From NCBI RefSeq assembly GCF_029227915.1, contig NC_079880.1:28515501-28579500 (forward strand): a stretch of DNA of 64,000 bases, written 5' to 3'. The notes beneath the pieces are model-generated. The model was not told the origin of the DNA. It saw only the letters and a list, made by a program, of their open reading frames with translations, and ran no database searches. Source of the DNA: Hydractinia symbiolongicarpus (Eukaryota > Cnidaria > Hydrozoa > Anthoathecata > Hydractiniidae). Each line of letters opens with the position of its first letter. The stretch's first letter is position 1. This document shows, one piece after another, positions 21,295-34,918 of the stretch. Made by a program: the position numbers and the translations under genes.

Positions 21295-24200
21295 CCACTT
21301 TCATTTAGCGTCTCATCAAAAATGAAAACATTTCTGAAAACTACAAGTCTGATGCGTTTTAGTGGTGAAAAAACAATTTAAAAAATCGTTCGGGAAATGA
21401 GTTTACTCCCTGGGTACCTTCTTTGTATACTTTTGACTATACGGCAGAGTCCGGGATTTACGGGAAATCGCGGGTTTTCGTTTGCCGGCGATTAAACTTC
21501 TTTTATTCAGCGTCTCATCAAAAATGAAAACATTTCTGAAAACTACAAGTCTTATGCGTTTTAGTGGTGAAAAATTAATTTAAAAAATCGTTCGGGAAAT
21601 GAGTTTACTCCCTGGGTACCTTCTTTGTATACTTTTGACTATACGGGCCGAGTCCAGGATTTACGGGAAATCGCGGGTTTTCTTTTGCCGGCGATTAAAC
21701 TTCTTTTAATCAGCGTCTCATCAAAAATGAAAACATTTTTAAAAACTACAAGACTCATGGGCTTTAGTGGTAAAATAATAATTTAAAAAAACGGTCGGGA
21801 AATGAGTTTACTCCCTGGGTACTTTCTTTGTACACTTTTGACTATACGGGCGGAGTCCGGGATTTACAGGAAATCGCGGGTTTTCGTTTGCCGGCGATTA
21901 AACCACTTTCGTTAAGCGTCTCATCAAAAATGAAAACATTTCTGAAAACTACAAGTCTCATGCGTTTAAGTGGTGAAAAAATAATTTAAAAAATCGTTCG
22001 GGAAATGACTTTACTCCCTGTGTACTTTCTTTGTATACTTTTGATTATACGGGCCGAGTCCGGGATTTACGGGAAATCGCAGGTTTTCGTTTGCCGGCGA
22101 TTAAACTTCTTTTATTCAGCGTCTCATTAAAAATGAAAACATTTTTGTAAACTACAAGTCTTATGCGTTTTAGTGGTGAAAAAATAATTTAAAAAATCGT
22201 TCGGGAAATGAGTTTACTCCCTGGGTACTTTCTTTGTATACTTTTGACTATACGGGCCGAGTCCGGGGTTTATGGGAAATGGCGGGTTTTCGTTTGCCGG
22301 CGATTAAACTTCTTTTATTCAGCGTCTCATCAAAAATGAAAACATTTTTGAAAACTACAAGTCTCATGCGTTTTAGTGGTGAAAAGATAATTTAAAAAAT
22401 TGTTTTGGAAATGAGTTTACTCACAGGGTACTTTCTTTGTATATATTCGACTATACGGGCCAAGCCCGGGATTTACGGGAAATCGCGGGTTTTCGTTTGC
22501 CGGCGATTAAATCACTTTCATTAATCGTCTCAGCAAAAATGAAAACATTTCTGAAAACTACAAGTCTCATGCGTTTTAGTGGTGAAAAAATAATTTAAAA
22601 AATCGTTCGGGAAATGAGTTTACTCCCTGGGTACCTTCTTTGTATGCTTTTGACTATACGGGCCGAGTCCGGGATTTACGGGAAATCGCGGGTTTTCTTT
22701 TGCCGGCGATTAAACTTCTTTTAATCAGCGTCTCATCAAAAATGAAAACATTTTTAAAAACTACAAGACTCATGGGCTTTAGTGGTGAAACAATAATTTA
22801 AAAAATCGTTCGGGAAATGAGTTTTCTCCCTGGGTACTTTCTTTGTATACTTTTGACTATACGGGCCGAGTCCGGGATTTACGGGAAGTCGCGGGTTTTC
22901 GTTTGCCGGCGATTAAACTTCTTTTATTCAGCGTCTCATCAAAAATGAAAACATTTTTAAAAACTACAAGTCTCATGGGCTTTAGTGGTGAAATAATAAT
23001 TTAAAAAATCGTTCGGGAAATGAGTTTACTCCCTGGGTACTTTCTTTGTATACTTTTGACTATACGGGCCGAGTCCAGGATTTACGGGAAATCGCAGGTT
23101 TTCGTTTGCCGGCGATTAAACTTCTTTTATTCAGCGTCTCATCAAAAATGAAAACATTTTTGTAAACTACAAGTCTCATGCGTTTTAGTGGTGAAAAAAT
23201 AATTTAAAAATCGTTCGGGAAATGAGTTTACTCCCTGGGTACTTTCTTTGTATACTTTTGACTATACGGGCCGAGTCCGGGGTTTACGGGAAATGGCGGG
23301 TTTTTGTTTGCCGGCGATTAAACTTCTTTTATTCAGCGTCTCATCAAAAATGAAAACATTTTTGAAAACTACAAGTCTCATGCGTTTTAGTGGTGAAAAG
23401 ATAATTTAAAAAATCGTTTTGAAAATTAGTTTACTCACAGGGTACTTTCTTTGTATACATTCGACTATACGGGCCAAGCCCGGGATTTACGGGAAATCGC
23501 GGGTTTTCGTTTGCCGGCGATTAAACCACTTTCATTAAGCGTCTCATCAAAAATAAAAACATTTCTGAAAACTACAAGTCTCATGCGTTTTAGTGGTGAA
23601 AAAATAATTTAAAAAATCGTTCGGGCAATGAGTTTACTCCCTGGGTACCTTCTTTGTATACTTTTGACTATACGGGCCGAGTCCGGGATTTACGGGAAAT
23701 CGCGGGTTTTCTTTTGCCGGCGATTAAACTTCTTTTATTCAGCGTCTCATCAAAAATGAAAACATTTTTAAAAACTACAAGTCTTATGGGCTTTAGTGGT
23801 GAAATAATAATTTAAAAAATCGTTCGGGAAATGAGTTTACTCCCTGGGTACTTTCTTTTATACTTTTGACTATATGGACTGAGTCCGGGATTTACGGGAA
23901 ATTGCGGGTTTTCGTTTGCCGGCGATTAAACTTCTTTTATTCAGCGTCTCATCAAAAATGAAAACATTTTTGAAAACTACAAGTCTCATGCGTTTTAGTG
24001 GTGAAAAGATAATTTAAAAAATCGTTTTGGAAGTGAGTTTACTCACAGGGTACTTTCTTTGTATGCATTCGACTATACGGGCCAAGCCCGGGATTTACGG
24101 AAAATCGCAGGTTTTCGTTTGCCGGCGATTAAACCACTTTCATTAAGCGTCTCATCAAAAATGAAAACATTTCTAAAAACAAAAAGTCTCATGCGTGTTA

Positions 24201-24538
24201 GTGGTGAAAAAATAATTTAAAAAATCGTTCGGGAAATGAGTTTACTCCCTGGGTACCTTCTTTGTATACTTTTGACTATACGGGCCGAGTCCGGGATTTA
24301 CGGGAAATCGCGGGTTTTCTTTTGCCAGCGATTAAACTTCTTTTATTCAGCGTCTCATCAAAAATGAAAACATTTTTAAAAACTACCAGTCTCATGGGTT
24401 TAGTGGTGAAATAATAATCTAAAAAATCGTTCGGGAAATGAGTTTACTCCCTGGGTACTTTCTTTGTATACTTTTAACTATACGGGCCGAGTCCGGGGTT
24501 TACGGGAAATGGCGGGTTTTCGTTTGCAGGCGATTAAA
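21295..24538 (+). repeat. Right end of domain I
   Basis: Monomer starts: 21295 B (202-base type with TACGGCAGAG), 21497 A/B hybrid, 21700 A, 21903 B, 22106 D, 22309 C, 22512 B, 22715 A, 22918 A, 23121 D, 23323 C, 23526 B, 23729 A, 23931 C, 24134 B, 24337 A. The D-C-B-A-C-B-A run from 23121 repeats the start of blocks 1, 2 and 4, with more private substitutions (for example TATATGGACTGAG and GGGCAATGAG), as expected near the edge of a homogenised region. Confidence 0.8.
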
Positions 24539-24944
24539 GTTCTTTTATTCAGCGTCTCATCAAAAATAATAACATTTTTGAAAACTACAAGTCTCATGCG
24601 TTTTAGTGGTGAAACAATAATTTAAAAAATCGTTTTGGAAATGAGTTTACTCACAGGGTACTTTCTCTGTATATTTTCGACTATACGGGCCAAGCCCAGG
24701 ATTTACGGGAAATCGCGGGTTTTCGTTTGCCGGCGATTAAACCACTTTCATTTAGCGTCTCATCAAAAATGAAAACATTTCTGAAAACTACAAGTCTCAT
24801 GCGTTTTAGTGGTGAAAAAACAATTTAAAAAATCGTTCGGGAAATGAGTTTACACCCTGGGTACTTTCTTTGTATACTTTTGACTATACGGGCAGAGTCT
24901 GGGATTTACGGGAAATCGCGGGTTTTCGTTTGCCGGCGATTAAA

Positions 24945-27786
24945 CTTCTTTTATTCAGCGTCTCATCAAAAATGAAAACATTTTTAAAAATTACAAGTCT
25001 CATGGGCTTTAGTGGTGAAATAATAATTTAAAAAATCGTTCGGGAAATGAGTTTACTCCCTGGGTACTTTCTTTGTATACTTTTGACTATACGGGCCGAG
25101 TCCGGGGTTTACGGGAAATGGCGGGTTTTCGTTTGCCGGCGATTAAACTTCTTTTATTCAGCGTCTCATCAAAAATGAAAACATTTTTGAAAACTACAAG
25201 TCTCATGCGTTTTAGTGGTGAAAAGATAATTTAAAAAATCGTTTTGGAAATTAGTTTACTCACAGGGTACTTTCTTTGTATAGATTCGACTATACGGGCC
25301 AAGCCCGGGATTTACGGGAAATCGCGGGTTTTCGTTTGCCGGCGATTAAACCACTTTCATTAAGCGTCTCATCAAAAATAAAAACATTTCTGAAAACTAC
25401 AAGTCTCATGCGTTTTAGTGGTGAAAAAATAATTTAAAAAATCGTTCGGGAAATGAGTTTACTCCCTGGGTACCTTATTTGTATACTTTTGACTATACGG
25501 GCCGATTCCAGGATTTACGGGAAATCGCGGGTTTTCTTTTGCCAGCGATTAAACTTCTTTTATTCAGCGTCTCATCAAAAATGATAACATTTTTGAAAAC
25601 TACAAGTCTCATGCGTTTTAGTGGTGAAAATACAATTTAAAAAATCGTTCGGGAAATGAGTTTACACCCTGGGTACCTTCTTTGTATACTTTTGACTATA
25701 CGGGCAGAGTCTGGGATTTACGGGAAGTCGCGGGTTTTCGTTTGCCGGCGATTAAACGTCTTTTATTCAGCGTCTCATCAAAAATGAAAACATTTTTAAA
25801 AATTACAAGTCTCATGGGCTTTAGTGGTGAAATAATAATTTAAAAAATCGTTCGGGAAATGAGTTTACTCCCTGGGTACTTTCTTTGTATACGTTTGATT
25901 ATACGGGCCGAGTCCGGGATTTACGGGAAATCGCAGGTTTTCGTTTGCCGGCGATTAAACTTCTTTTATTCAGCGTCTCATCAAAAATGAAAACATTTTT
26001 AAAAATTACAAGTCTCATGGGCTTTAGTGGTGAAATAATAATTTAAAAAATCGTTCGGGAAATGAGTTTACTCCCTGGGTACTTTCTTTGTATACTTTTG
26101 ACTATACGGGCCGAGTCCGGGGTTTACGGGAAATGGCGGGTTTTCGTTTGCCGGCGATTAAACTTCTTTTATTCAGCGTCTCATCAAAAATGAAAACATT
26201 TTTGAAAACTACAAGTCTCATGCGTTTTAGTGGTGAAAAGATAATTTAAAAAATCGTTTTGGAAATTAGTTTACTCACAGGGTACTTTCTTTGTATAGAT
26301 TCGACTATACGGGCCAAGCCCGGGATTTACGGGAAATCGCGGGTTTTCGTTTGCCGGCGATTAAACCACTTTCATTAAGCGTCTCATCAAAAATAAAAAC
26401 ATTTCTGAAAACTACAAGTCTCATGCGTTTTAGTGGTGAAAAAATAATTTAAAAAATCGTTCGGGAAATGAGTTTACTCCCTGGGTACCTTATTTGTATA
26501 CTTTTGACTATACGGGCCGATTCCAGGATTTACGGGAAATCGCGGGTTTTCTTTTGCCAGCGATTAAACTTCTTTTATTCAGCGTCTCATCAAAAATGCA
26601 AACATTTTTAAAAACTACAAGTCTCATGGGCTTTAGTGGTGAAATAATAATCTAAAAAATCGTTCGGGAAATGAGTTTACTCCCTGGGTACTTTCTTTGT
26701 ATACGTTTGATTATACGGGCCGAGTCCGGGATTTACGGGAAATCGCAGGTTTTCGTTTGCCGGCGATTAAACTTCTTTTATTCAGCGTCTCATCAAAAAT
26801 GAAAACATTTTTAAAAATTACAAGTCTCATGGGCTTTAGTGGTGAAATAATAATTTAAAAAATCGTTCGGGAAATGAGTTTACTCCCTGGGTACTTTCTT
26901 TGTATACGTTTGATTATACGGGCCGAGTCCGGGATTTACGGGAAATCGCAGGTTTTCGTTTGCCGGCGATTAAACGTCTTTTATTCAGCGTCTCATCAAA
27001 AATGAAAACATTTTTAAAAATTACAAGTCTCATGGGCTTTAGTGGTGAAATAATAATTTAAAAAATCGTTCGGGAAATGAGTTTACTCCCTGGGTACTTT
27101 CTTTGTATACGTTTGATTATACGGGCCGAGTCCGGGATTTACGGGAAATCGCAGGTTTTCGTTTGCCGACGATTAAACTTCTTTTATTCAGCGTCTCATC
27201 AAAAATGAAAACATTTTTAAAAATTACAAGTCTCATGGGCTTTAGTGGTGAAATAATAATTTAAAAAATCGTTCGGGAAATGAGTTTACTCCCTGGGTAC
27301 TTTCTTTGTATACTTTTGACTATACGGGCCGAGTCCGGGGTTTACGGGAAATGGCGGGTTTTCGTTTGCCGGCGATTAAACTTCTTTTATTCAGCGTCTC
27401 ATCAAAAATGAAAACATTTTTGAAAACTACAAGTCTCATGCGTTTTAGTGGTGAAAAGATAATTTAAAAAATCGTTTTGGAAATTAGTTTACTCACAGGG
27501 TACTTTCTTTGTATAGATTCGACTATACGGGCCAAGCCCGTGATTTACGGGAAATCGCGGGTTTTCGTTTGCCGGCGATTAAACCACTTTCATTAAGCGT
27601 CTCATCAAAAATAAAAACATTTCTGAAAACTACAAGTCTCATGCGTTTTAGTGGTGAAAAAATAATTTAAAAAATCGTTCGGGAAATGAGTTTACTCCCT
27701 GGGTACCTTATTTGTATACTTTTGACTATACGGGCCGAGTCAGGGGTTTACGGGAAATGGCGGGTTTTCGTTTGCCGGCGATTAAA
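24945..27786 (+). repeat. A-C-B trimers repeated three times with A spacers
   Basis: The trimer A-C-B occurs at 24945-25553, 25960-26568 and 27178-27786. Each has C with GTATAGATTCGAC and B with AAAAATAAAAACA and GTACCTTATTTG. The first two B monomers also share GGGCCGATTCCAGG; the third ends as GAGTCAGGGG. The trimer starts are 1,015 and 1,218 bases apart (5 and 6 monomers). The spacers are A monomers, four in a row at 26569-27177 plus the A of the third trimer. Confidence 0.8.
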
Positions 27787-28395
27787 GTTCTTTTATTCAG
27801 CGTCTCATCAAAAATGATAACATTTTTGAAAACTACAAGTCTCATGCGTTTTAGTGGTGAAACGATAATTTAAAAAATCGTTTTGGAAATGAGTTTACTC
27901 ACAGGGTACTTTCTCTGTATATTTTCGACTATACGGGCCAAGCCCGGGATTTACGGGAAATCGCGGGTTTTCGTTTGCCGGCGATTAAACCACTTTCACT
28001 TAGCGTCTCATCAAAAATGAAAACATTTCTGAAAACTACAAGTCTCATGCGTTTTAGTGGTGAAAAAACAATTTAAAAAATCGTTCGGGAAATGAGTTTA
28101 CACCCTGGGTACCTTCTTTGTATACTTTTGACTATACGGGCAGAGTCTGGGATTTACGGGAAGTCGCGGGTTTTCGTTTGCCGGCGATTAAACGTCTTTT
28201 ATTCAGCGTCTCATCAAAAATGAAAACATTTTTAAAAATTACAAGTCTCATGGGCTTTAGTGGTGAAATAATAATTTAAAAAATCGTTCGGGAAATGAGT
28301 TTACTCCCTGGGTACTTTCTTTGTATACGTTTGATTATACGGGCCGAGTCCGGGATTTACGGGAAATCGCAGGTTTTCGTTTGCCGGCGATTAAA

Positions 28396-30627
28396 CTTCT
28401 TTTATTCAGCGTCTCATCAAAAATGAAAACATTTTTGTAAACTACAAGTCTCATGCGTTTTAGTGGTGAAAAAATAATTTAAAAAATCGTTTGGGAAATG
28501 AGTTTACTTCTTGGGTACTTTCTTTGTATACTTTTGACTATACGGGCCGAGTCCGGGGTTTACGGGAAATGGCGGGTTTTCGTTTGCCGGCGATTAAAGT
28601 TCTTTTATTCAGCGTCTCATCAAAAATGAAAACATTTTTAAAAATTACAAGTCTCATGGGCTTTAGTGGTGAAATAATAATTTAAAAAATCGTTCGGGAA
28701 ATGAGTTTACTCCCTGGGTACTTTCTTTGTATACTTTTGATTATACGGGCCGAGTCCGGGGTTTACGGGAAATGGCGGGTTTTCGTTTGCCGGCGATTAA
28801 AGTTCTTTTATTCAGCGTCTCATCAAAAATGATAACATTTTTGAAAACTACAAGTCTCATGCGTTTTAGTGGTGAAACGATAATTTAGAAAATCGTTTTG
28901 GAAATGAGTTTACTCACAGGGTACTTTCTCTGTATATTTTCGACTATACGGGCCAAGCCCGGGATTTACGGGAAATCGGGGGTTTTCGTTTGCCGGCGAT
29001 TAAGCCACTTTCATTTAGCGTCTCATCAAAAATGAAAACATTTCTGAAAACTACAAGTCTCATGGGCTTTAGTGGTGAAATAATAATTTAAAAAATCGTT
29101 CGGGAAATGAGTTTACACCCTGGGTACCTTCTTTGTATACTTTTGACTATACGGGCGGAGTCTAGGATTTACGGGAAGTCGTGGGTTTTCGTTTGCCGGC
29201 TATTAAACTTCTTTTATTCAGCGTCTCATCAAAAATGAAAACATTTTTAAAAATTACAAGTCTCATGGGCTTTAGTGGTGAAATAATAATTTAAAAAATC
29301 GTTCGGGAAATGAGTTTACTCCCTGGGTACTTTCTTTGTATACTTTTGACTATACGGGCCGAGTCCGGGATTTACGGGGAATCGCGGGTTTTCGTTTGCC
29401 GGCGATTAAACCACTTTCATTTAGCGTCTCATCAAAAATTAAAACAAATCTGAAAACTACAAGTCTCATGCGTTTTAGTTGTGAAAAAACAATTTAAAAA
29501 ATCGTTTGGGAAATGAGTTTACTCCATGGGTACCTTCTTTGTATACTTTTGACCATACGGGCAGAGTCTGGGATTTACGGGAAGTCGCGGGTTTTCGTTT
29601 GCCGGCGATTAAACTTCTTTTATTCAGCGTCTCATCAAAAATGAAAACATTTTTAAAAATTACAAGTCTCATGGGCTTTAGTGGTGAAATAATAATTTAA
29701 AAAATCGTTCGGGAAATGAGTTTACTCCCTGGGTACTTTCTTTGTATACGTTTGATTATACGGGCCGAGTCCGGGATTTACGGGAAATCGCAGGTTTTCG
29801 TTTGCCGGCGATTAAACTTCTTTTATTCAGCGTCTCATCAAAAATGAAAACATTTTTGTAAACTACAAGTCTCATGCGTTTTAGTGGTGAAAAAATAATT
29901 TAAAAAATCGTTTGGGAAATGAGTTTACTTCTTGGGTACTTTCTTTGTATACTTTTGACTATACGGGCCGAGTCCGGGGTTTACGGGAAATGGCGGGTTT
30001 TCGTTTGCCGGCGATTAAAGTTCTTTTATTCAGCGTCTCATCAAAAATGAAAACATTTTTAAAAATTACAAGTCTCATGGGCTTTAGTGGTGAAATAATA
30101 ATTTAAAAAATCGTTCGGGAAATGAGTTTACTCCCTGGGTACTTTCTTTGTATACTTTTGATTATACGGGCCGAGTCCGGGGTTTACGGGAAATGGCGGG
30201 TTTTCGTTTGCCGGCGATTAAAGTTCTTTTATTCAGCGTCTCATCAAAAATGATAACATTTTTGAAAACTACAAGTCTCATGCGTTTTAGTGGTGAAACG
30301 ATAATTTAAAAAATCGTTTTGGAAATGAGTTTACTCACAGGGTACTTTCTCTGTATATTTTCGACTATACGGGCCAAGCCCGGGATTTACGGGAAATCGG
30401 GGGTTTTCGTTTGCCGGCGATTAAGCCACTTTCATTTAGCGTCTCATCAAAAATGAAAACATTTCTGAAAACTACAAGTCTCATGGGCTTTAGTGGTGAA
30501 ATAATAATTTAAAAAATCGTTCGGGAAATGAGTTTACTCCCTGGGTACTTTCTTTGTATACTTTTGATTACACGGGCCGAGTCCGGGATTTACGGGAAAT
30601 CGCGGGTTTTCGTTTGCCGGCGATTAA
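28396..30627 (+). repeat. 7-monomer HOR unit (1,421 bp) and its partial second copy
   Basis: The first copy, 28396-29816, contains D with TTTGGGAAATGAG and ACTTCTTGGG, a C2/A hybrid, C2, a B/A hybrid beginning TTAAGCCACTT, A, B* and A. The second copy starts at 29817 and follows the first, including the rare TTAAGCC and ATCGGGGG, until it switches after the B/A monomer near 30500. The constant offset is 1,421 bases. Confidence 0.82.
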
Positions 30628-30628
30628 A

Positions 30629-32513
30629 CCACTTTCATTTAGCGTCTCATCAAAAATGAAAACAAATCTGAAAACTACAAGTCTCATGCGTTTTAGTTGT
30701 GAAAAGATAATTTAAAAAATCGTTTTGGAAGTGAGTTTACTCACAGGGTACTTTCTTTGTATGCATTCGACTATACGGGCCAAGCCCGGGATTTACGGGA
30801 AATCGCGGGTTTTCGTTTGCCGGCGATTAAACCACTTTCATTAAGCGTCTCATCAAAAATGAAAACATTTCTGAAAACTAAAAGTCTCATGCGTGTTAGT
30901 GGTGAAAAAATAATTTAAAAAATCGTTCGGGAAATGAGTTTACTCCCTGGGTACCTTCTTTGTATACTTTTGACTATACGGGCCGAGTCCGGAATTTACG
31001 GGAAATCGCGGGTTTTCTTTTGCCAGCGATTAAACTTCTTTTATTCAGCGTCTCATCAAAAATGAAAACATTTTTAAAAACTACAAGTCTCATGGGCTTT
31101 AGTGGTGAAATAATAATTTAAAAAATCGTTCGGGAAATGAGTTTACTCCCTGGGTACTTTCTTTGTATACTTTTGACTATACGGGCCGAGTCCGGGGTTT
31201 ACGGGAAATGGCGGGTTTTCGTTTGCCGGCGATTAAAGTTCTTTTATTCAGCGTCTCATCAAAAATGATAACATTTTTGAAAACTACAAGTCTCATGCAT
31301 TTTAGTGGTGAAACGATAATTTAAAAAATCGTTTTGGAAATGAGTTTACTCACAGGGTACTTTCTCTGTATATTTTCGACTATACGGGCCAAGCCCGGGA
31401 TTTACGGGAAATCGCGGGTTTTCGTTTGCCGGCGATTAAACCACTTTCATTTAGCGTCTCATCAAAAATGAAAACATTTCTGAAAACTACAAGTCTCATG
31501 GGCTTTAGTGGTGAAATAATAATTTAAAAAATCGTTCGGGAAATGAGTTTACTCCCTGGGTACTTTCTTTGTATACTTTTGATTACACGGGCCGAGTCCG
31601 GGATTTACGGGAAATCGCGGGTTTTCGTTTGCCGGCGATTAAACCACTTTCATTTAGCGTCTCATCAAAAATGAAAACAAATCTGAAAACTACAAGTCTC
31701 ATGCGTTTTAGTTGTGAAAAGATAATTTAAAAAATCGTTTTGGAAGTGAGTTTACTCACAGGGTACTTTCTTTGTATGCATTCGACTATACGGGCCAAGC
31801 CCGGGATTTACGGGAAATCGCGGGTTTTCGTTTGCCGGCGATTAAACCACTTTCATTAAGCGTCTCATCAAAAATGAAAACATTTCTGAAAACTAAAAGT
31901 CTCATGCGTGTTAGTGGTGAAAAAATAATTTAAAAAATCGTTCGGGAAATGAGTTTACTCCCTGGGTACCTTCTTTGTATACTTTTGACTATACGGGCCG
32001 AGTCCGGAATTTACGGGAAATCGCGGGTTTTCTTTTGCCAGCGATTAAACTTCTTTTATTCAGCGTCTCATCAAAAATGAAAACATTTTTAAAAACTACA
32101 AGTCTCATGGGCTTTAGTGGTGAAATAATAATTTAAAAAATCGTTTAGGAAATGAGTTTACTCCCTGGGTACTTTCTTTGTATACTTTTGACTATACGGG
32201 CCGAGTCCGGGGTTTACGGGAAATGGCGGGTTTTCGTTTGCCGGCGATTAAAGTTCTTTTATTCAGCGTCTCATCAAAAATGATAACATTTTTGAAAACT
32301 ACAAGTCTCATGCATTTTAGTGGTGAAACGATAATTTAAAAAATCGTTTTGGAAATGAGTTTACTCACAGGGTACTTTCTCTGTATATTTTCGACTATAC
32401 GGGCCAAGCCCGGGATTTACGGGAAATCGCGGGTTTCCGTTTGCCGGCGATTAAACCACTTTCATTTAGCGTCTCATCAAAAATGAAAACATTTCTGAAA
32501 ACTACAAGTCTCA
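30629..32513 (+). repeat. 5-monomer HOR unit (1,015 bp), copies 1 and 2
   Basis: The unit is a B*/C hybrid (AACAAATCTG, then TTGTGAAAAGATAA and TTTTGGAAGTGAG), B with GCGTGTTAG and TCCGGAATTTACGG, A, C2 and a B/A hybrid. Copy 1 is 30629-31643. Copy 2 starts at 31644 and diverges at about 32513. The marker GGAATTTACGG lies at 30991 and 32006, exactly 1,015 apart. Confidence 0.82.
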
Positions 32514-33266
32514 TGCGTTTTAGTGGTGGAAAAACAATTTAAAAAATCGTTCGGGAAATGAGTTTACTCCCTGGGTACCTTCTTTGTATACTTTTGACTA
32601 TACGGGCCGAGTCCGGGGTTTACGGGAAATGGCGGATTTTCGTTTGCTGGCGATTAAAGTTCTTTTAATCAGCGTCTCATCAAAAGTGATAACATTATTG
32701 AAAACTACAAGTCTCATGCGTTTTAGTGGTGAAACGATAATTTAAAAAATCGTTTTGGAAATGAGTTTACTCACAGGGTACTTTCTTTGTATATTTTTGA
32801 CTATACGGGCCAAGCCCGGGATTTACGGGAAATCGCGGGTTTTAGTTTGCCGGCGATTAAACCACTTTCATTTAGCGTCTCATCAAAAATGAAAACATTT
32901 CTGAAAACTACAAGTCTCATGCGTTTTAGTGGTGAAAAAACAATTTAAAAAATCGTTCGGGAAATGAGTTTACTCCCTGGGTACCTTCTTTGTATACTTT
33001 TGACTATGCGGCAGAGTCCGGGATTTACGGGAAATCGCGGGTTTTCGTTTGCCGGCGATTAAACTTCTTTTATTCAGCGTCTCATCAAAAATGAAAACAT
33101 TTCTGAAAACTGCAAGTCTTATGCGTTTTAGTGGTGAAAAAATAATTTATAAAACCGTTCGGGAAATGAGTTTACTCCTTGGGTACCTTCTTTGTATACT
33201 TTTGACTATACGGGCCGAGTCCGGGATTTACGGGAAATCGCGGGTTTTCTTTTGCCGGCGATTAAA

Positions 33267-34918
33267 CTTCTTTTAATCAGCGTCTCATCAAAAATGAAAA
33301 CAAATCTGAAAACTACAAGTCTCATGCGTTTTAGTTGTGAAAAGATAATTTAAAAAATCGTTTTGGAAGTGAGTTTACTCACAGGGTACTTTCTTTGTAT
33401 GCATTCGACTATACGGGCCAAGCCCGGGATTTACGGGAAATCGCGGGTTTTCGTTTGCCGGCGATTAAACCACTTTCATTAAGCGTCTCATCAAAAATGA
33501 AAACATTTCTGAAAACTAAAAGTCTCATGCGTGTTAGTGGTGAAAAAATAATTTAAAAAATCGTTCGGGAAATGAGTTTACTCCCTGGGTACCTTCTTTG
33601 TATACTTTTGACTATACGGGCCGAGTCCGGAATTTACGGGAAATCGCGGGTTTTCTTTTGCCAGCGATTAAACTTCTTTTATTCAGCGTCTCATCAAAAA
33701 TGAAAACATTTTTAAAAACTACAAGTCTCATGGGCTTTAGTGGTGAAATAATAATTTAAAAAATCGTTCGGGAAATGAGTTTACTCCCTGGGTACTTTCT
33801 TTGTATACTTTTGACTATACGGGCCGAGTCCGGGGTTTACGGGAAATGGCGGGTTTTCGTTTGCCGGCGATTAAAGTTCTTTTATTCAGCGTCTCATCAA
33901 AAATGATAACATTTTTGAAAACTACAAGTCTCATGCATTTTAGTGGTGAAACGATAATTTAAAAAATCGTTTTGGAAATGAGTTTACTCACAGGGTACTT
34001 TCTCTGTATATTTTCGACTATACGGGCCAAGCCCGGGATTTACGGGAAATCGCGGGTTTTCGTTTGCCGGCGATTAAACCACTTTCATTTAGCGTCTCAT
34101 CAAAAATGAAAACATTTCTGAAAACTACAAGTCTCATGGGCTTTAGTGGTGAAATAATAATTTAAAAAATCGTTCGGGAAATGAGTTTACTCCCTGGGTA
34201 CTTTCTTTGTATACTTTTGATTACACGGGCCGAGTCCGGGATTTACGGGAAATCGCGGGTTTTCGTTTGCCGGTGATTAAACCACTTTCATTTAGCGTCT
34301 CATCAAAAATGAAAACAAATCTGAAAACTACAAGTCTCATGCGTTTTAGTTGTGAAAAGATAATTTAAAAAATCGTTTTGGAAGTGAGTTTACTCACAGG
34401 GTACTTTCTTTGTATGCATTCGACTATACGGGCCAAGCCCGGGATTTACGGGAAATCGCGGGTTTTCGTTTGCCGGCGATTAAACCACTTTCATTAAGCG
34501 TCTCATCAAAAATGAAAACATTTCTGAAAACTAAAAGTCTCATGCGTGTTAGTGGTGAAAAAATAATTTAAAAAATCGTTCGGGAAATGAGTTTACTCCC
34601 TGGGTACCTTCTTTGTATACTTTTGACTATACGGGCCGAGTCCGGAATTTACGGGAAATCGCGGGTTTTCTTTTGCCAGCGATTAAACTTCTTTTATTCA
34701 GCGTCTCATCAAAAATGAAAACATTTTTAAAAACTACAAGTCTCATGGGCTTTAGTGGTGAAATAATAATTTAAAAAATCGTTCGGGAAATGAGTTTACT
34801 CCCTGGGTACTTTCTTTGTATACTTTTGACTATACGGGCCGAGTCCGGGGTTTACGGGAAATGGCGTGTTTTCGTTTGCCGGCGATTAAAGTTCTTTTAT
34901 TCAGCGTCTCATCAAAAA
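33267..34918 (+). repeat. 5-monomer HOR unit (1,015 bp), copies 3 and 4
   Basis: The same unit as at 30629, beginning at 33267 and 34282; the marker GGAATTTACGG lies at 33629 and 34644. Copy 3 starts with an A-type end (CTTCTTTTAATCAGCG) fused to the B* body in the window 33280-33302. Copy 4 ends in a C2/B fusion in the window 34904-34929. Three other monomers separate copies 2 and 3, giving a 1,623-base offset between their starts. Confidence 0.82.

Larger units (their letters stand above)
1..24538 (+). repeat. Domain I: ordered D-C-B-A higher-order repeat region
   Basis: Monomers of four classes follow each other as D-C-B-A tetramers, with C-B-A trimers and B-A dimers between them. Blocks open with a D monomer carrying the one-base deletion AATTTAAAAATCG at 3, 2640, 6291, 8927, 12780, 17646 and 23121. 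Matching positions of successive blocks differ by only scattered bases, so the blocks are recent copies of each other. The order is interrupted between about 19267 and 21900 by variant monomers (AACAAATCTG, GGGCAGAGTCTGGG) that become common further right. It resumes as D-C-B-A from 22106 to 24538. No gene is present. Confidence 0.9.

Noticed and set aside
33049-33276. 75-codon open frame
   Set aside because: It is a satellite frame lengthened by AATTTATAAAACCG, the same kind of loss of the AATTTAA stop.
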